From Desulfomonile tiedjei (GTDB taxonomy: Bacteria; Desulfobacterota; Desulfomonilia; Desulfomonilales; Desulfomonilaceae), in assembly GCA_016212925.1 (NCBI GenBank), contig JACRDF010000010.1, positions 124,001-188,000 of the forward strand: a stretch of DNA of 64,000 nt, in the 5' to 3' direction. This document shows positions 39,385-47,012 of the stretch, piece by piece. Position 1 is the stretch's first letter; each line of letters starts with the position of its first letter. The position numbers and the translations under genes are program-made. The notes below the pieces were generated by a model, which was not told the DNA's origin, made no database searches, and saw nothing but the letters and a program-made list of their open reading frames with translations.

Positions 39385-40346
39385 GCAGATGCCCCGACAA
39401 AAGACCGGATGCTTTGCATGTCTGAAATGTTTACCGATGCAGCGGTCTTGTCGATTCGCTTCAAGAGCCCTGTCAAGACCTTGCCGGGTCCGATTTCTAT
39501 GAACGTTTCCGCTCCCTTAGATCTCATGAGGCTGACGCAATCTTCCCAAAGCACCGGCCGGACTATCTGGTCCATCAAGAGTTGGTTGACGGCACCACGG
39601 GAAACGGGATAGGTCTGGGCGTTCACGTTTGCAACGACCGGAAACATGGGTTCTCTCGGAACGAGAGCCTCCAACTTGGATCTCAAGGCCTGTCTTGCCG
39701 GTTCCATCAAGATCGTGTGAAATGCCGAAGAAACCGGAAGCAATACGGCCCTGGTGCGCTTCTCCTGCTTCACCGCTTCCACTGCACGGTTAACGGCCTG
39801 AAGATGACCGGAAATCACAACTTGATCCGGTGAGTTGAAGTTGGCCGCGTCCAACACATCATCGCCACGACATTTTTCCACAATGGCTGTTGCTTGTTCC
39901 CTGTTGAGCCCCACCAGGGCAGCCATGCCGCACATTCCCGGAGGCTGAGCCTCGTCCATTCCTTTAGCCCTGACATGGATGATCCGGAGCGCTTCATCGA
40001 AGGTCAGTACCCCGGCCGCGCAAAGAGCGGAGTATTCCCCGAGAGAATGCCCTGCGGCCACCACCGGAGTCAATAAAAAATGATCTCGGAGCACCTCCAG
40101 CAGCGCCATGGAGTGGACGAAGATAGCGGGCTGTGTGTGAACCGTACGGTTCAACTCATCCCCCCGCTTTCCGGCCATAATTTCGCTCAAGGCATAACCC
40201 AAGATGTTGTCGGCTCTTTCCAGAATCGACTGAGCCTTGGGGCTTTCCTGCACCAGGTCCAGGGCCATCCCAGGAAACTGAGAGCCCTGGCCGGGGAACA
40301 TCAGAGCCACTGATTTGTGTTGCGAAACGTCTGCCGGGGCTGTCAT
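39381..40346 (-). CDS. fabD: Malonyl-CoA:ACP transacylase
   Basis: A 321-residue acyltransferase loading malonyl onto ACP. Ser-His site: GHSLGEYSALCAAGVLTFDE with Ser in GHSLG; the FPGQGSQFPGMALDL start and SSAFHTILMEPA His motif agree. The ATG at 40346 is used because it directly follows rpmF (12 bases) and gives the typical N terminus; the open frame upstream overlaps rpmF in another frame. Confidence 0.96.
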   Translation of the reverse strand: MTAPADVSQHKSVALMFPGQGSQFPGMALDLVQESPKAQSILERADNILGYALSEIMAGKRGDELNRTVHTQPAIFVHSMALLEVLRDHFLLTPVVAAGHSLGEYSALCAAGVLTFDEALRIIHVRAKGMDEAQPPGMCGMAALVGLNREQATAIVEKCRGDDVLDAANFNSPDQVVISGHLQAVNRAVEAVKQEKRTRAVLLPVSSAFHTILMEPARQALRSKLEALVPREPMFPVVANVNAQTYPVSRGAVNQLLMDQIVRPVLWEDCVSLMRSKGAETFIEIGPGKVLTGLLKRIDKTAASVNISDMQSIRSFVGASA

Positions 40347-40357
40347 GACTGCCGGGT

Positions 40358-40537
40358 TTACTGCTCTTTCTCGATTGCTGTTCTGCCCTTGTAAAATCCG
40401 CAGCTGGGGCAGATCCTGTGGGGCATCATCAACTCCGAACATTGCGGGCACGCGGTTAGATTGACCGAAATGAGTTTCTTATGGGTCCTGCGTTTGTCCC
40501 GCCTCGTGCGCGAAACTCGTTTCTTGGGTACGGGCAT
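40358..40537 (-). CDS. rpmF: 50S ribosomal protein L32
   Basis: A 59-residue basic protein: MPVPKKRVSRTRRDKRRTHK, then two zinc-ribbon cysteine pairs, CPQC and CPSC (LTACPQCSELMMPHRICPSC), and the GFYKGR ending. All are exact L32 features. AAAAGGAAACGCC precedes the ATG. It sits between yceD and fabD, as in many bacteria. Too short for a usual ORF cut-off but unmistakable. Confidence 0.97.
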   Translation of the reverse strand: MPVPKKRVSRTRRDKRRTHKKLISVNLTACPQCSELMMPHRICPSCGFYKGRTAIEKEQ

Positions 40538-40725
40538 GGCGTTTCCTTTTTCACAAGTATCTATATCTTTTCAGGCGAACCACTTCGCCACCAAATGTCA
40601 ACCCGACACGAACCCGAAGTCTCCGATACGGCCTCTTGAGCCAACAAATCCTCTCATCGGGCGAATGGGTTTTAATAGCTCCTGTTATTCCTTACCCATC
40701 AGAATGCAGCATTCCGGATGCACTT

Positions 40726-41268
40726 CTACGACGCCAGCCCTTTCTTCAATTTGGCGAGGGCGTTCCATCTCGGGTCAACCGGAGCTTCCCGAGGGCACGT
40801 GCACTCGGGTGATCCTTTCAATGCTCCACATCGCGGGCAAAGCCCGGGGCAGTCCTCTCTGCACAGGGGCTTCATCGGGGCCTCCAAGAGAATCTCCTGA
40901 AGGATGATCTCCGCCAGCTCAATCTCCGGGCCGTCAATATAGACTATGTCCTTGTCCGCCTCATCGGATTCACGTTCGCTGACTGATTCAACCCGGTGGC
41001 GAAACACCATGTTCAGGTCGATCTGCCTTTCCAGGCTGAAATCAACCAAGCACCTGGAACATTGGAGGTGCATAATCCCTTGAACTGTCCCCAGCAGAAA
41101 ATAGTCCTTCGCGCTGACCAGTATCTGAAGGTGTCCCTTAACCCTTGGGTCTATGCGAATTCCTTCGGTCGGCGGAATTGACTCCAGGGCGTGGGAGAGG
41201 GAGTCCTTTTCCTCCGAAAGTTCCAATTCCAGGCCTTCTTCAGGTATGTCGTCAAATCGGATTTTCAT
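40726..41268 (-). CDS. DUF177/YceD family protein
   Basis: A 180-residue protein of the YceD (DUF177) family, linked to 23S rRNA maturation and always near rpmF. Visible are the central QCSRCLVDFSLERQIDLNMV, the IVYIDGPEIELAEIILQEIL helix and the C-terminal cysteine cluster CREDCPGLCPRCGALKG. Start ATG at 41268. It opens the operon; a gap of 188 bases separates it from rpmF. Confidence 0.93.
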   Translation of the reverse strand: MKIRFDDIPEEGLELELSEEKDSLSHALESIPPTEGIRIDPRVKGHLQILVSAKDYFLLGTVQGIMHLQCSRCLVDFSLERQIDLNMVFRHRVESVSERESDEADKDIVYIDGPEIELAEIILQEILLEAPMKPLCREDCPGLCPRCGALKGSPECTCPREAPVDPRWNALAKLKKGLAS

Positions 41269-41394
41269 TGATCGAGCCGGTCCTCCCTTCTTCGGGAGTA
41301 AACTAAAAGAATATAGCCGTTTAGAAACTCAAGTCAAGAGAAAAGTAAAAGCGTCCATCTCCGTTCAGTTAGCGGGGGGTAGAAGGGATTCTGA

Positions 41395-41463
41395 GCCCCG
41401 AAGGGGCGTACCAATGGTAGTCCCGCGTCCCGCGGGACTACCATTGGTACGCCCCTTCGGGGC
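41395..41463. repeat. Perfect 33-bp palindrome, 3-nt loop
   Basis: Arms 41395-41427 and 41431-41463 are exact reverse complements around TCC; the loop-proximal part is GTAGTCCCGCG and the outer part GCCCCGAAGGGGC. Flanks (GAAGGGATTCTGA before, GCTCCCGCAAGTAAGCGAAT after) match the element at 31186-31445 read in the other direction, which has a longer core. It lies between yceD and the next plus-strand gene. Confidence 0.95.
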
Positions 41464-41543
41464 ATGGGAGCCGCTCCCGCAAGTAAGCGAATGATTACGC
41501 CTGCCATACTTTGCAAACCACTTTATATTAATCGCTAAACTGA

Positions 41544-41573
41544 TTGACTTCACAAGATTAAAAATGGTATACT
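41544..41573 (+). promoter_or_regulatory. Sigma-70 promoter of the small exported gene
   Basis: TTGACT, 18-bp spacer, TATACT, about 34 bases before the start codon at 41607. The leader then contains CCTCC-CTC-GGAGG (41586-41598), a hairpin that would hide the ribosome-binding site. Confidence 0.7.
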
Positions 41574-41606
41574 CTTTCCGAACATCCTCCCTCGGAGGCC
41601 TTGGCC

Positions 41607-41885
41607 ATGATACAAAAGATCCTATCTGTCGTGCTCCTCGTTTTGCTTGCACTAAGCCTGGTGGCGGGCAACGTTTACGCTCAGGCGATCAATCCGTACG
41701 CTCCGACCAACGCTGTCGGGGCCGAGCCTATGACTCCTTACAACTTGTGGGATATCCCGGAGCGCTCCAGAACCGAATATCTTCCGTGCCCCACTTGCGG
41801 GCCTCAGAGCGCCCAACTGCCGGACCTTCCACCGGTCTGGAAGCCTTTTCCCGGACCCTTCTGCATACCTGTCCCTCTGCCATAG
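41607..41885 (+). CDS. Small exported Pro-rich protein
   Basis: A 92-residue protein. Signal peptide MIQKILSVVLLVLLALSLVA with cleavage after VYA; the mature part is Pro-rich with a CPTCGP motif and a final cysteine (FPGPFCIPVPLP). ATG at 41607 is used (GGAGG eight bases upstream), not the TTG two codons earlier. It has its own promoter. Resembles the proteins at 4068 and 62895 in size and composition; function unknown. Confidence 0.75.
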   Translation: MIQKILSVVLLVLLALSLVAGNVYAQAINPYAPTNAVGAEPMTPYNLWDIPERSRTEYLPCPTCGPQSAQLPDLPPVWKPFPGPFCIPVPLP

Positions 41886-41968
41886 GTTTGAATTGCGAGG
41901 GGCTAGCACCACCAAAGTCTCTTCATAAACGGATCCGAGGTGGGGCGGCCGCTGGTCGCCGCGGCCAA

Positions 41969-43072
41969 TCACCCATCCGTCTTTGACAAAACAGGATCGT
42001 GGTCGGTCAACCATTGCAGTATGAGAGGGAAGACCTCACTTGCCGCTCTTAGGCCAACCATGAGATCCACATGTCCGTAATCTTCCTCGCACCCCGAAGC
42101 TTTCCCCAGTACCGTACACCTGCTCTCTGCCGAGGATTCCTCCCTCGCGAAGTCCGGAATCAGAGAATCTGGTGGGGCCAACATGTCCTTGGCTCCGCCG
42201 ATCCTTAAGAGAGGGACCTTCGAGGACGGCAGGTTGGTCAGGTAAGGTTCACCCAGCTCATTAGCGAACTTCTCGGCCTCCACAAATCTGGAGAAATCCA
42301 ACCATAGCTTGCTGGAGGCAAGTGGTTCTGCTGCCAGCGCGACGGTTTTTCTCGATATCTCAGGCTCAACGTTGGCCGCGTTGAAAAAACCGAGGCCCAC
42401 CCTTGGGACCAATGGAATGCCCAACCTCGCCACGATTCCCAAAGGCGACAGAGGGATCAGTTGGAGCAGTGGTTTAGCCTTCAGAAGTGATTTTAGGTCG
42501 TTGGCCTTCACTTTGGTAAAGTCAGCGGGTGACCCTATAGCAACTGCGGATGCCACCGGAGGATTACCTCCGGCAGCCAGATGAGCCTGGATAAGCATCC
42601 CTCCCATGCTGTGGCCCACCCAATGCAAGGAAGGGCTCCCGGTTTTCTCCAGCACAAAATCGACTATCGCTGGAACGTCCTCGCGCAGGTGATCTTCAAA
42701 GCCCCAGGCATACGGAACATCCGAGTAGCCCAGCCCCGGGCGGGCACTCATCCCCGATCCTCTCAGCTCCGGTACCCATACATCCCAGCCGCTTTTGCTT
42801 AGGTATCTGGCAAGACCGGGCCCGGAGGGAAGGTCGAAGGAGTAGCGGTTGGAACTCAATCCGTGGCAAAGAACCACCGGGTGCCCAATGGTTGGTTTGT
42901 CGGCGCGGTATCGGTGAATAGCCAGGGGCCAGCCGTCTTTGGTCCGAATGAAATGAGTTTCGTCCTGCGACGTGGGAGACGCGTAGTACCAGTTCCAAAA
43001 ATAGGAAACCACAATCACCACAATGCCTGCCGCCACCAAAGTGAAAAAGACCTTCAGAATCGTATCAACCAT
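41969..43072 (-). CDS. Membrane-anchored alpha/beta hydrolase
   Basis: About 367 residues. An N-terminal transmembrane helix (TILKVFFTLVAAGIVVIVVS) leads into an alpha/beta hydrolase: VVLCHGLSSNRYSFDLP oxyanion region, nucleophile Ser in HWVGHSMGGMLIQAHLA, probable acid Asp in GGAKDMLAPPDS and catalytic His in DYGHVDLMVG. A 100-residue cap intervenes. It resembles PHA-synthase-like and lipase-type hydrolases. Start ATG at 43072 follows GGAGGGG; an ATG three bases earlier and a TTG are alternatives. Substrate unknown. Confidence 0.85.
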   Translation of the reverse strand: MVDTILKVFFTLVAAGIVVIVVSYFWNWYYASPTSQDETHFIRTKDGWPLAIHRYRADKPTIGHPVVLCHGLSSNRYSFDLPSGPGLARYLSKSGWDVWVPELRGSGMSARPGLGYSDVPYAWGFEDHLREDVPAIVDFVLEKTGSPSLHWVGHSMGGMLIQAHLAAGGNPPVASAVAIGSPADFTKVKANDLKSLLKAKPLLQLIPLSPLGIVARLGIPLVPRVGLGFFNAANVEPEISRKTVALAAEPLASSKLWLDFSRFVEAEKFANELGEPYLTNLPSSKVPLLRIGGAKDMLAPPDSLIPDFAREESSAESRCTVLGKASGCEEDYGHVDLMVGLRAASEVFPLILQWLTDHDPVLSKTDG

Positions 43073-43104
43073 CATCCCCTCCAAATGGGATCATTGCATG
43101 GTGT

Positions 43105-43548
43105 TCAGATCATCCTCCACATCCAGGTTGCAACCAGGCCTCCGAGGATGGCCCAAACGATCGGGTAAAACCCCTGTTGAACCCGCTCCCACCAGTGGTT
43201 TCCGTTTAACAAGCCTGCGTAATCGATCATCCGATACGGGATTTGTACACAGGCAAAGAAGAAAAGGACAGGCCCCATGGGATTCATGTGAAAGGCCCGC
43301 ACAAATTCCCCATGAGCCACAGCCACGAAGCTCCTTGTAAGTCCGCATCCGGGGCAAGTGACACCGAGAAACCTAGTGCTCCAGCATATAGGCGGCAAAG
43401 ACACCGATGCTCCCATCATTGGAATACGAAGGCCGACGCTTCCATCAGAGGACAGATCCAGGACAAAGGAGCTTAAGACCACAGCGGCACAAATAAGCAG
43501 GACCCACAAATGTTCGGATCGGTCTTCGGCATGATTACTCGTGGCCAT
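43105..43548 (-). CDS. DUF2752 membrane protein
   Basis: A 147-residue protein of DUF2752, recognised by CPGCGLTRSFVAVAHGEFVR and the following AFHMNPMGPVLFFFACVQIP. Three to four transmembrane helices. The family is a small membrane protein of unknown function. It is 32 bases upstream of the hydrolase on the same strand and probably co-transcribed. Confidence 0.92.
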   Translation of the reverse strand: MATSNHAEDRSEHLWVLLICAAVVLSSFVLDLSSDGSVGLRIPMMGASVSLPPICWSTRFLGVTCPGCGLTRSFVAVAHGEFVRAFHMNPMGPVLFFFACVQIPYRMIDYAGLLNGNHWWERVQQGFYPIVWAILGGLVATWMWRMI

Positions 43549-43658
43549 GATGACAGCATATTGGGTTGACCAAGGTTGTCAAGTCTCCTCGTCTTTTTCC
43601 CCGGCAAGGAAAACCCATGCTAAGCCCGTTAAAACAGGCAGATATTTTATTATAATTC

Positions 43659-43687
43659 TTGACAATATTCCCATCCTCTGCTAATTC
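43659..43687 (+). promoter_or_regulatory. Candidate promoter of the OmpA-family gene
   Basis: TTGACA, 17-bp spacer, TAATTC; about 57 bases upstream of the ATG at 43745, with GAGGAGG just before the start. Confidence 0.55.
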
Positions 43688-43744
43688 CTCCCAAATCAGC
43701 GGGTCCCGTGAACAAGCGTCGACCCGGACACGAGGAGGGCTTCA

Positions 43745-44809
43745 ATGGGACCCTTTTTCAGGGACCGGTTCCATCAGACGCTGATGGCATTCCTGACCCT
43801 GATTTTGACCATTACATGCACATCTTCAGTCAATGCAGATGACTGTCGAAGAGTTTCGAATATCCTTGTCCTGTTCGACGCCTCGGGGTACATGCGGGAA
43901 AAGGGGCGCTACACTTTTTTTCTGCAGCAGATGGGTTTTTTCTCACAGGCCATGCCGCTGACCGCGGACGGTTTCTTTAACGTGGGGATTCGCCACTACG
44001 GTCTCAAGGTAGGCATGGGCTGCGACAACACGGAAAGCATTCTGGCCATAAGACCTTGGGACCCCGAAAGATTCCTTAATTCGTTCCCCAAAACCATTTC
44101 TTACGGATTCAGCTCTTTATCCGCAGGATTGAGGGCCGCTGCCGAAGAGGCGTCAGCCGCACAGGGGAAAAGCATCATAGTCTTGATAGGGGGCGGAATC
44201 GAATCCTGCAAGGCTGATCCCGTCAAAACCGCCGAGCAAATAGCGGTGAACAACCCTGAATTGGAAATCCATACCTTTCAGATCGGCAACGACCCTGAAG
44301 GAAGGTTTTACCTTTCCGGCATCGCTCAGAAAGGCCGAGGCAGTTTCAATCAGGCCGACTCATTTCAGTCGGCAGCGCCCTGGTATGCGTGGATGAAGAG
44401 GAATCTGGTGGTCCCATGCGCGCCCACGACGCCGACCCCCGCTCGTCCTCCGACGACTCAGGCAATTGCCCCGGTCACCTTTGATTACAAGAGCTTCTCG
44501 GTCAAATCTCAGGACCCTCAAGCGGACGCACAAAATAGCGCGAGCCTGGGGGCAGTCGTGCGGACGCTCCAGCAAGATCCCACACTTCGAGTCGTGCTTC
44601 ATGGTTATTCGGATGGGAAGGGCAGCCCTGAATATAATTTGAAGCTCTCTCAACAGAGAGCGGAAGCCGTAGCCCGTTATCTGATGAAGACCCATAAGAT
44701 CCCGGCATCCCGGATCAGCGTAAACGCCCATGGCATGTCACAGCTGCCGGGCGCGACCATGATAGATGACAGGACGGCCCGCCGGGTGGAGTTCGAATTC
44801 GTGCGCTAA
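43745..44809 (+). CDS. VWA-like and OmpA-domain envelope protein
   Basis: A 354-residue exported protein. Signal peptide about 1-32. Residues about 38-210 form a von Willebrand A-like domain: NILVLFDASGYMREKG (MIDAS-like DxSG), SLSAGLRAAAEEA and SIIVLIGGGIESCKADPVKT. A Pro/Thr linker follows (PTTPTPARPPTTQ). The C terminus (about 245-354) is an OmpA-like peptidoglycan-binding domain with VVLHGYSDGKGSPEYNLKLS and QQRAEAVARYLM. It would anchor to the cell wall in the periplasm, with the VWA part binding a partner protein. Good ribosome-binding site (GAGGAGG). Confidence 0.9.
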   Translation: MGPFFRDRFHQTLMAFLTLILTITCTSSVNADDCRRVSNILVLFDASGYMREKGRYTFFLQQMGFFSQAMPLTADGFFNVGIRHYGLKVGMGCDNTESILAIRPWDPERFLNSFPKTISYGFSSLSAGLRAAAEEASAAQGKSIIVLIGGGIESCKADPVKTAEQIAVNNPELEIHTFQIGNDPEGRFYLSGIAQKGRGSFNQADSFQSAAPWYAWMKRNLVVPCAPTTPTPARPPTTQAIAPVTFDYKSFSVKSQDPQADAQNSASLGAVVRTLQQDPTLRVVLHGYSDGKGSPEYNLKLSQQRAEAVARYLMKTHKIPASRISVNAHGMSQLPGATMIDDRTARRVEFEFVR

Positions 44810-45089
44810 TATGTGACTTTCGGCGGCATAAAGACCATCGGCCTACCGGTTGGACGGTTTTGCCTTCGAGGCGTTCAATTCACATCCTCTTGATAAGATA
44901 GTCAGAATGCGCCCAGGAGAGTTGCGGGGCGGAGCTTCCATCAAACCGGCTACTCCTGAAGCCGCTCTTCTTTCAATTACAATCGGTAAATCAGTTTGGT
45001 TTTGGGTTGTGAGTATTGCCTTTCCAAATTCCTCGAACAGATCTATTATATTAAAAATGTATCCATTAGGTTACCAGCGGCGAAAAGCT

Positions 45090-45165
45090 GTCATTGCGAG
45101 CGCAGCGAAGCAATCTCAGTGCTCAAAGGCAGAGATTGCTTCGTCGTTTCACTCCTCGCAATGTC
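45090..45165. repeat. GTCATTGCGAG...CTCGCAATGAC dispersed element, copy 1
   Basis: Outer arms CATTGCGAG and CTCGCAATG and inner arms GAAGCAATCTC and GAGATTGCTTC. Followed by CCCCCGCGTAACTGAATGAT, the tail also seen after the palindromes at 31186 and 41395. Matches the copy at 62689. This type is widespread in many bacterial genomes. Nothing else is supported between 44810 and 45216. Confidence 0.9.
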
Positions 45166-45216
45166 AGAGAACGGCAAAATCCCCCGCGTAACTGAATGAT
45201 TACATTAAGATTCGGT

Positions 45217-45786
45217 ATGAACTTGCCACGACACACAAGACGGGAGACTGTATATAGCTTTTTTCGGGCCGCGCCGTGGGTAGCGATCATGGTGCTATTG
45301 GTCTTGCCGCGGGTAGCTCTGGGCGGTGAGCTTGAGGATGCCCAGGCTGCCAAGCTGCTCGGCACCGGACAAGCTCTCGCGGAAAAGACGCAGTATCTGG
45401 AAGCTCTTGATTTACTGCAAGAGGCGCGGGACATCCTCGAAGGGCCGGGATCGAAGAATCCCGGAATCCTCGGCGATGTGCTCTTCGCCCTGGCACAGAC
45501 GAAGATCAAGGCACGTTTGCACCAGAGCTTTCCGGCACACTATGTGAAAACGGCACTAGAAGACGTCCAGGCCGCGAACAGACTTAGAGAGAAACTTCCC
45601 GGCATACTTCCGCAGAAGCTTGCCGAAGGATACTACCTGGAAGGATTCATACACAAAAAGTTCTTTATGCGCAGGAACAAAGCCTTGGCCTGCTTTCTCA
45701 AGGCAGTCAACATCGACCCCGGGGCTACCGCCGCGAAGAGAGAGTTGAGCGAGCTAATTACCAGCGAGGAACAGAAGCAGGACTGA
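45217..45786 (+). CDS. Exported TPR-like protein
   Basis: The frame opens at 45196, but that ATG is within a dispersed-repeat tail, so the ATG at 45217 is preferred (189 residues). A signal or anchor segment (RAAPWVAIMVLLVLPRVALG) is followed by helical repeats: LGTGQALAEKTQYLEALDLL, GILGDVLFALAQTKIKARLH and EGYYLEGFIHKKFFMRRNKA with a final TPR (ALACFLKAVNIDPGATAAKR). Probably periplasmic with a binding role. It precedes xseB by about 65 bases. Confidence 0.78.
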   Translation: MNLPRHTRRETVYSFFRAAPWVAIMVLLVLPRVALGGELEDAQAAKLLGTGQALAEKTQYLEALDLLQEARDILEGPGSKNPGILGDVLFALAQTKIKARLHQSFPAHYVKTALEDVQAANRLREKLPGILPQKLAEGYYLEGFIHKKFFMRRNKALACFLKAVNIDPGATAAKRELSELITSEEQKQD

Positions 45787-45853
45787 GAGCTTTGGGGCTG
45801 CGCGGTCATGACAGGCGGCCTGCACAAAGAGGATCACAACAAAGGGCCTGATT

Positions 45854-46096
45854 ATGAAAAAAGCCAAGGAACAGGAAGAGCCATCCGGGCACTTTGACGA
45901 GCAACTCGAGAACCTCAGGTCCATTGTGGAAAAAATGGAACACGGAGGGCTAAGCCTGGACGAAAACTTGAAGTTGTTCGAAGAAGGAATCGCCATTTCC
46001 CGGCGCTTGTTTGACATGCTCAATCGTGCCGAGGGCAAAGTGGAAGAGCTTTTGTCTACCATGGAGCGAGTCCCGTTCAGCAGGGGAGAGGACTAG
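45854..46096 (+). CDS. xseB: Exodeoxyribonuclease VII small subunit
   Basis: An 80-residue helical subunit of exonuclease VII, which degrades single-stranded DNA with XseA. HFDEQLENLRSIVEKMEHGG, then LSLDENLKLFEEGIAISRRL is the family core. xseA is not in the window. The stop is two bases before ispA, and the xseB-ispA-dxs order is widely conserved. Confidence 0.96.
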   Translation: MKKAKEQEEPSGHFDEQLENLRSIVEKMEHGGLSLDENLKLFEEGIAISRRLFDMLNRAEGKVEELLSTMERVPFSRGED

Positions 46097-46098
46097 GT

Positions 46099-46998
46099 GT
46101 GCAGCAGGTGAACCTGGAGGAATTTCTGTCCCTGAATCGTCGACTGGTGGACAACGCTCTTGACGACATGCTTCCCAAAGAGGATAATGGCCCGGTTATC
46201 TTGCACCGGGCGATGAGGTACAGCGTTTTTGCAGGTGGCAAGAGGATCAGACCCATACTGGCCATGGCTGCGGCCGACGTTGTAGGGGGCGAGTCTGAAA
46301 CCGTCTTGCCTTTGGCGGTTTCCTTGGAATGCATCCACACTTATTCCCTCATCCATGATGATCTCCCGGCCATGGACAATGACGATTTACGTCGCGGGAA
46401 GCCTACCGCCCACAAAGTTTTCGGAGAGGCGGTGGCCATTCTAGCCGGCGACGCGCTATTGACCTTTGCCTTTGAAGTCCTTTGCTCTCCCGGACTGGCT
46501 CGAGTGCATCCTCCGGACAGGCTTATGGCCGTCGTCGGGGAGTTGGCATCGGCCGCGGGCCCTGCAAGCCTCATTGCCGGCCAGGTGATGGACATCATCA
46601 GCGAAGGCCAACCCGTTGACGCGCGGACGGTCGAGCAAATTGTGAGAGACAAAACAGCGGCGCTTATCCGGGCATCGCTGAGGTGCGGAGCCAGGCTGGC
46701 GGGCGGCAGCCCGGAGGAGATCCAAATTCTCGGCCGGTTCGGCGATCATATAGGCAAGGCCTTCCAAATAAGAGACGACCTGCTGGACCTGGAGGGCGAC
46801 CCGGAAAAGCTTGGAAAAGCCGTGAAAAAAGACGAACAGCGAGGCAAGGCCACCTACCCGATGCTTCTGGGACCGGACGGAGCGCGAGACCTTATGAGAG
46901 ATCTCATTGCTTCAGCCTTGGAGGTAATTCAACCCCTGGGGCGGAAGGCCGATATCCTGACCGGTTTGGCAGAATACCTCGGCCGTCGAGCGAGTTGA
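46099..46998 (+). CDS. ispA: Polyprenyl (farnesyl) diphosphate synthase
   Basis: A 299-residue prenyltransferase joining IPP to allylic diphosphates. First Asp-rich motif SLIHDDLPAMDNDDLRRGKP, second FQIRDDLLDLEGDPEKLGK, plus GGKRIRPILAMAAADVVGGE. The start is GTG at 46099. Length fits FPP/GPP synthases of the IspA type. Between xseB and dxs. Confidence 0.95.
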   Translation: MQQVNLEEFLSLNRRLVDNALDDMLPKEDNGPVILHRAMRYSVFAGGKRIRPILAMAAADVVGGESETVLPLAVSLECIHTYSLIHDDLPAMDNDDLRRGKPTAHKVFGEAVAILAGDALLTFAFEVLCSPGLARVHPPDRLMAVVGELASAAGPASLIAGQVMDIISEGQPVDARTVEQIVRDKTAALIRASLRCGARLAGGSPEEIQILGRFGDHIGKAFQIRDDLLDLEGDPEKLGKAVKKDEQRGKATYPMLLGPDGARDLMRDLIASALEVIQPLGRKADILTGLAEYLGRRAS

Positions 46999-47012
46999 CT
47001 GTTGGGAGCCAG

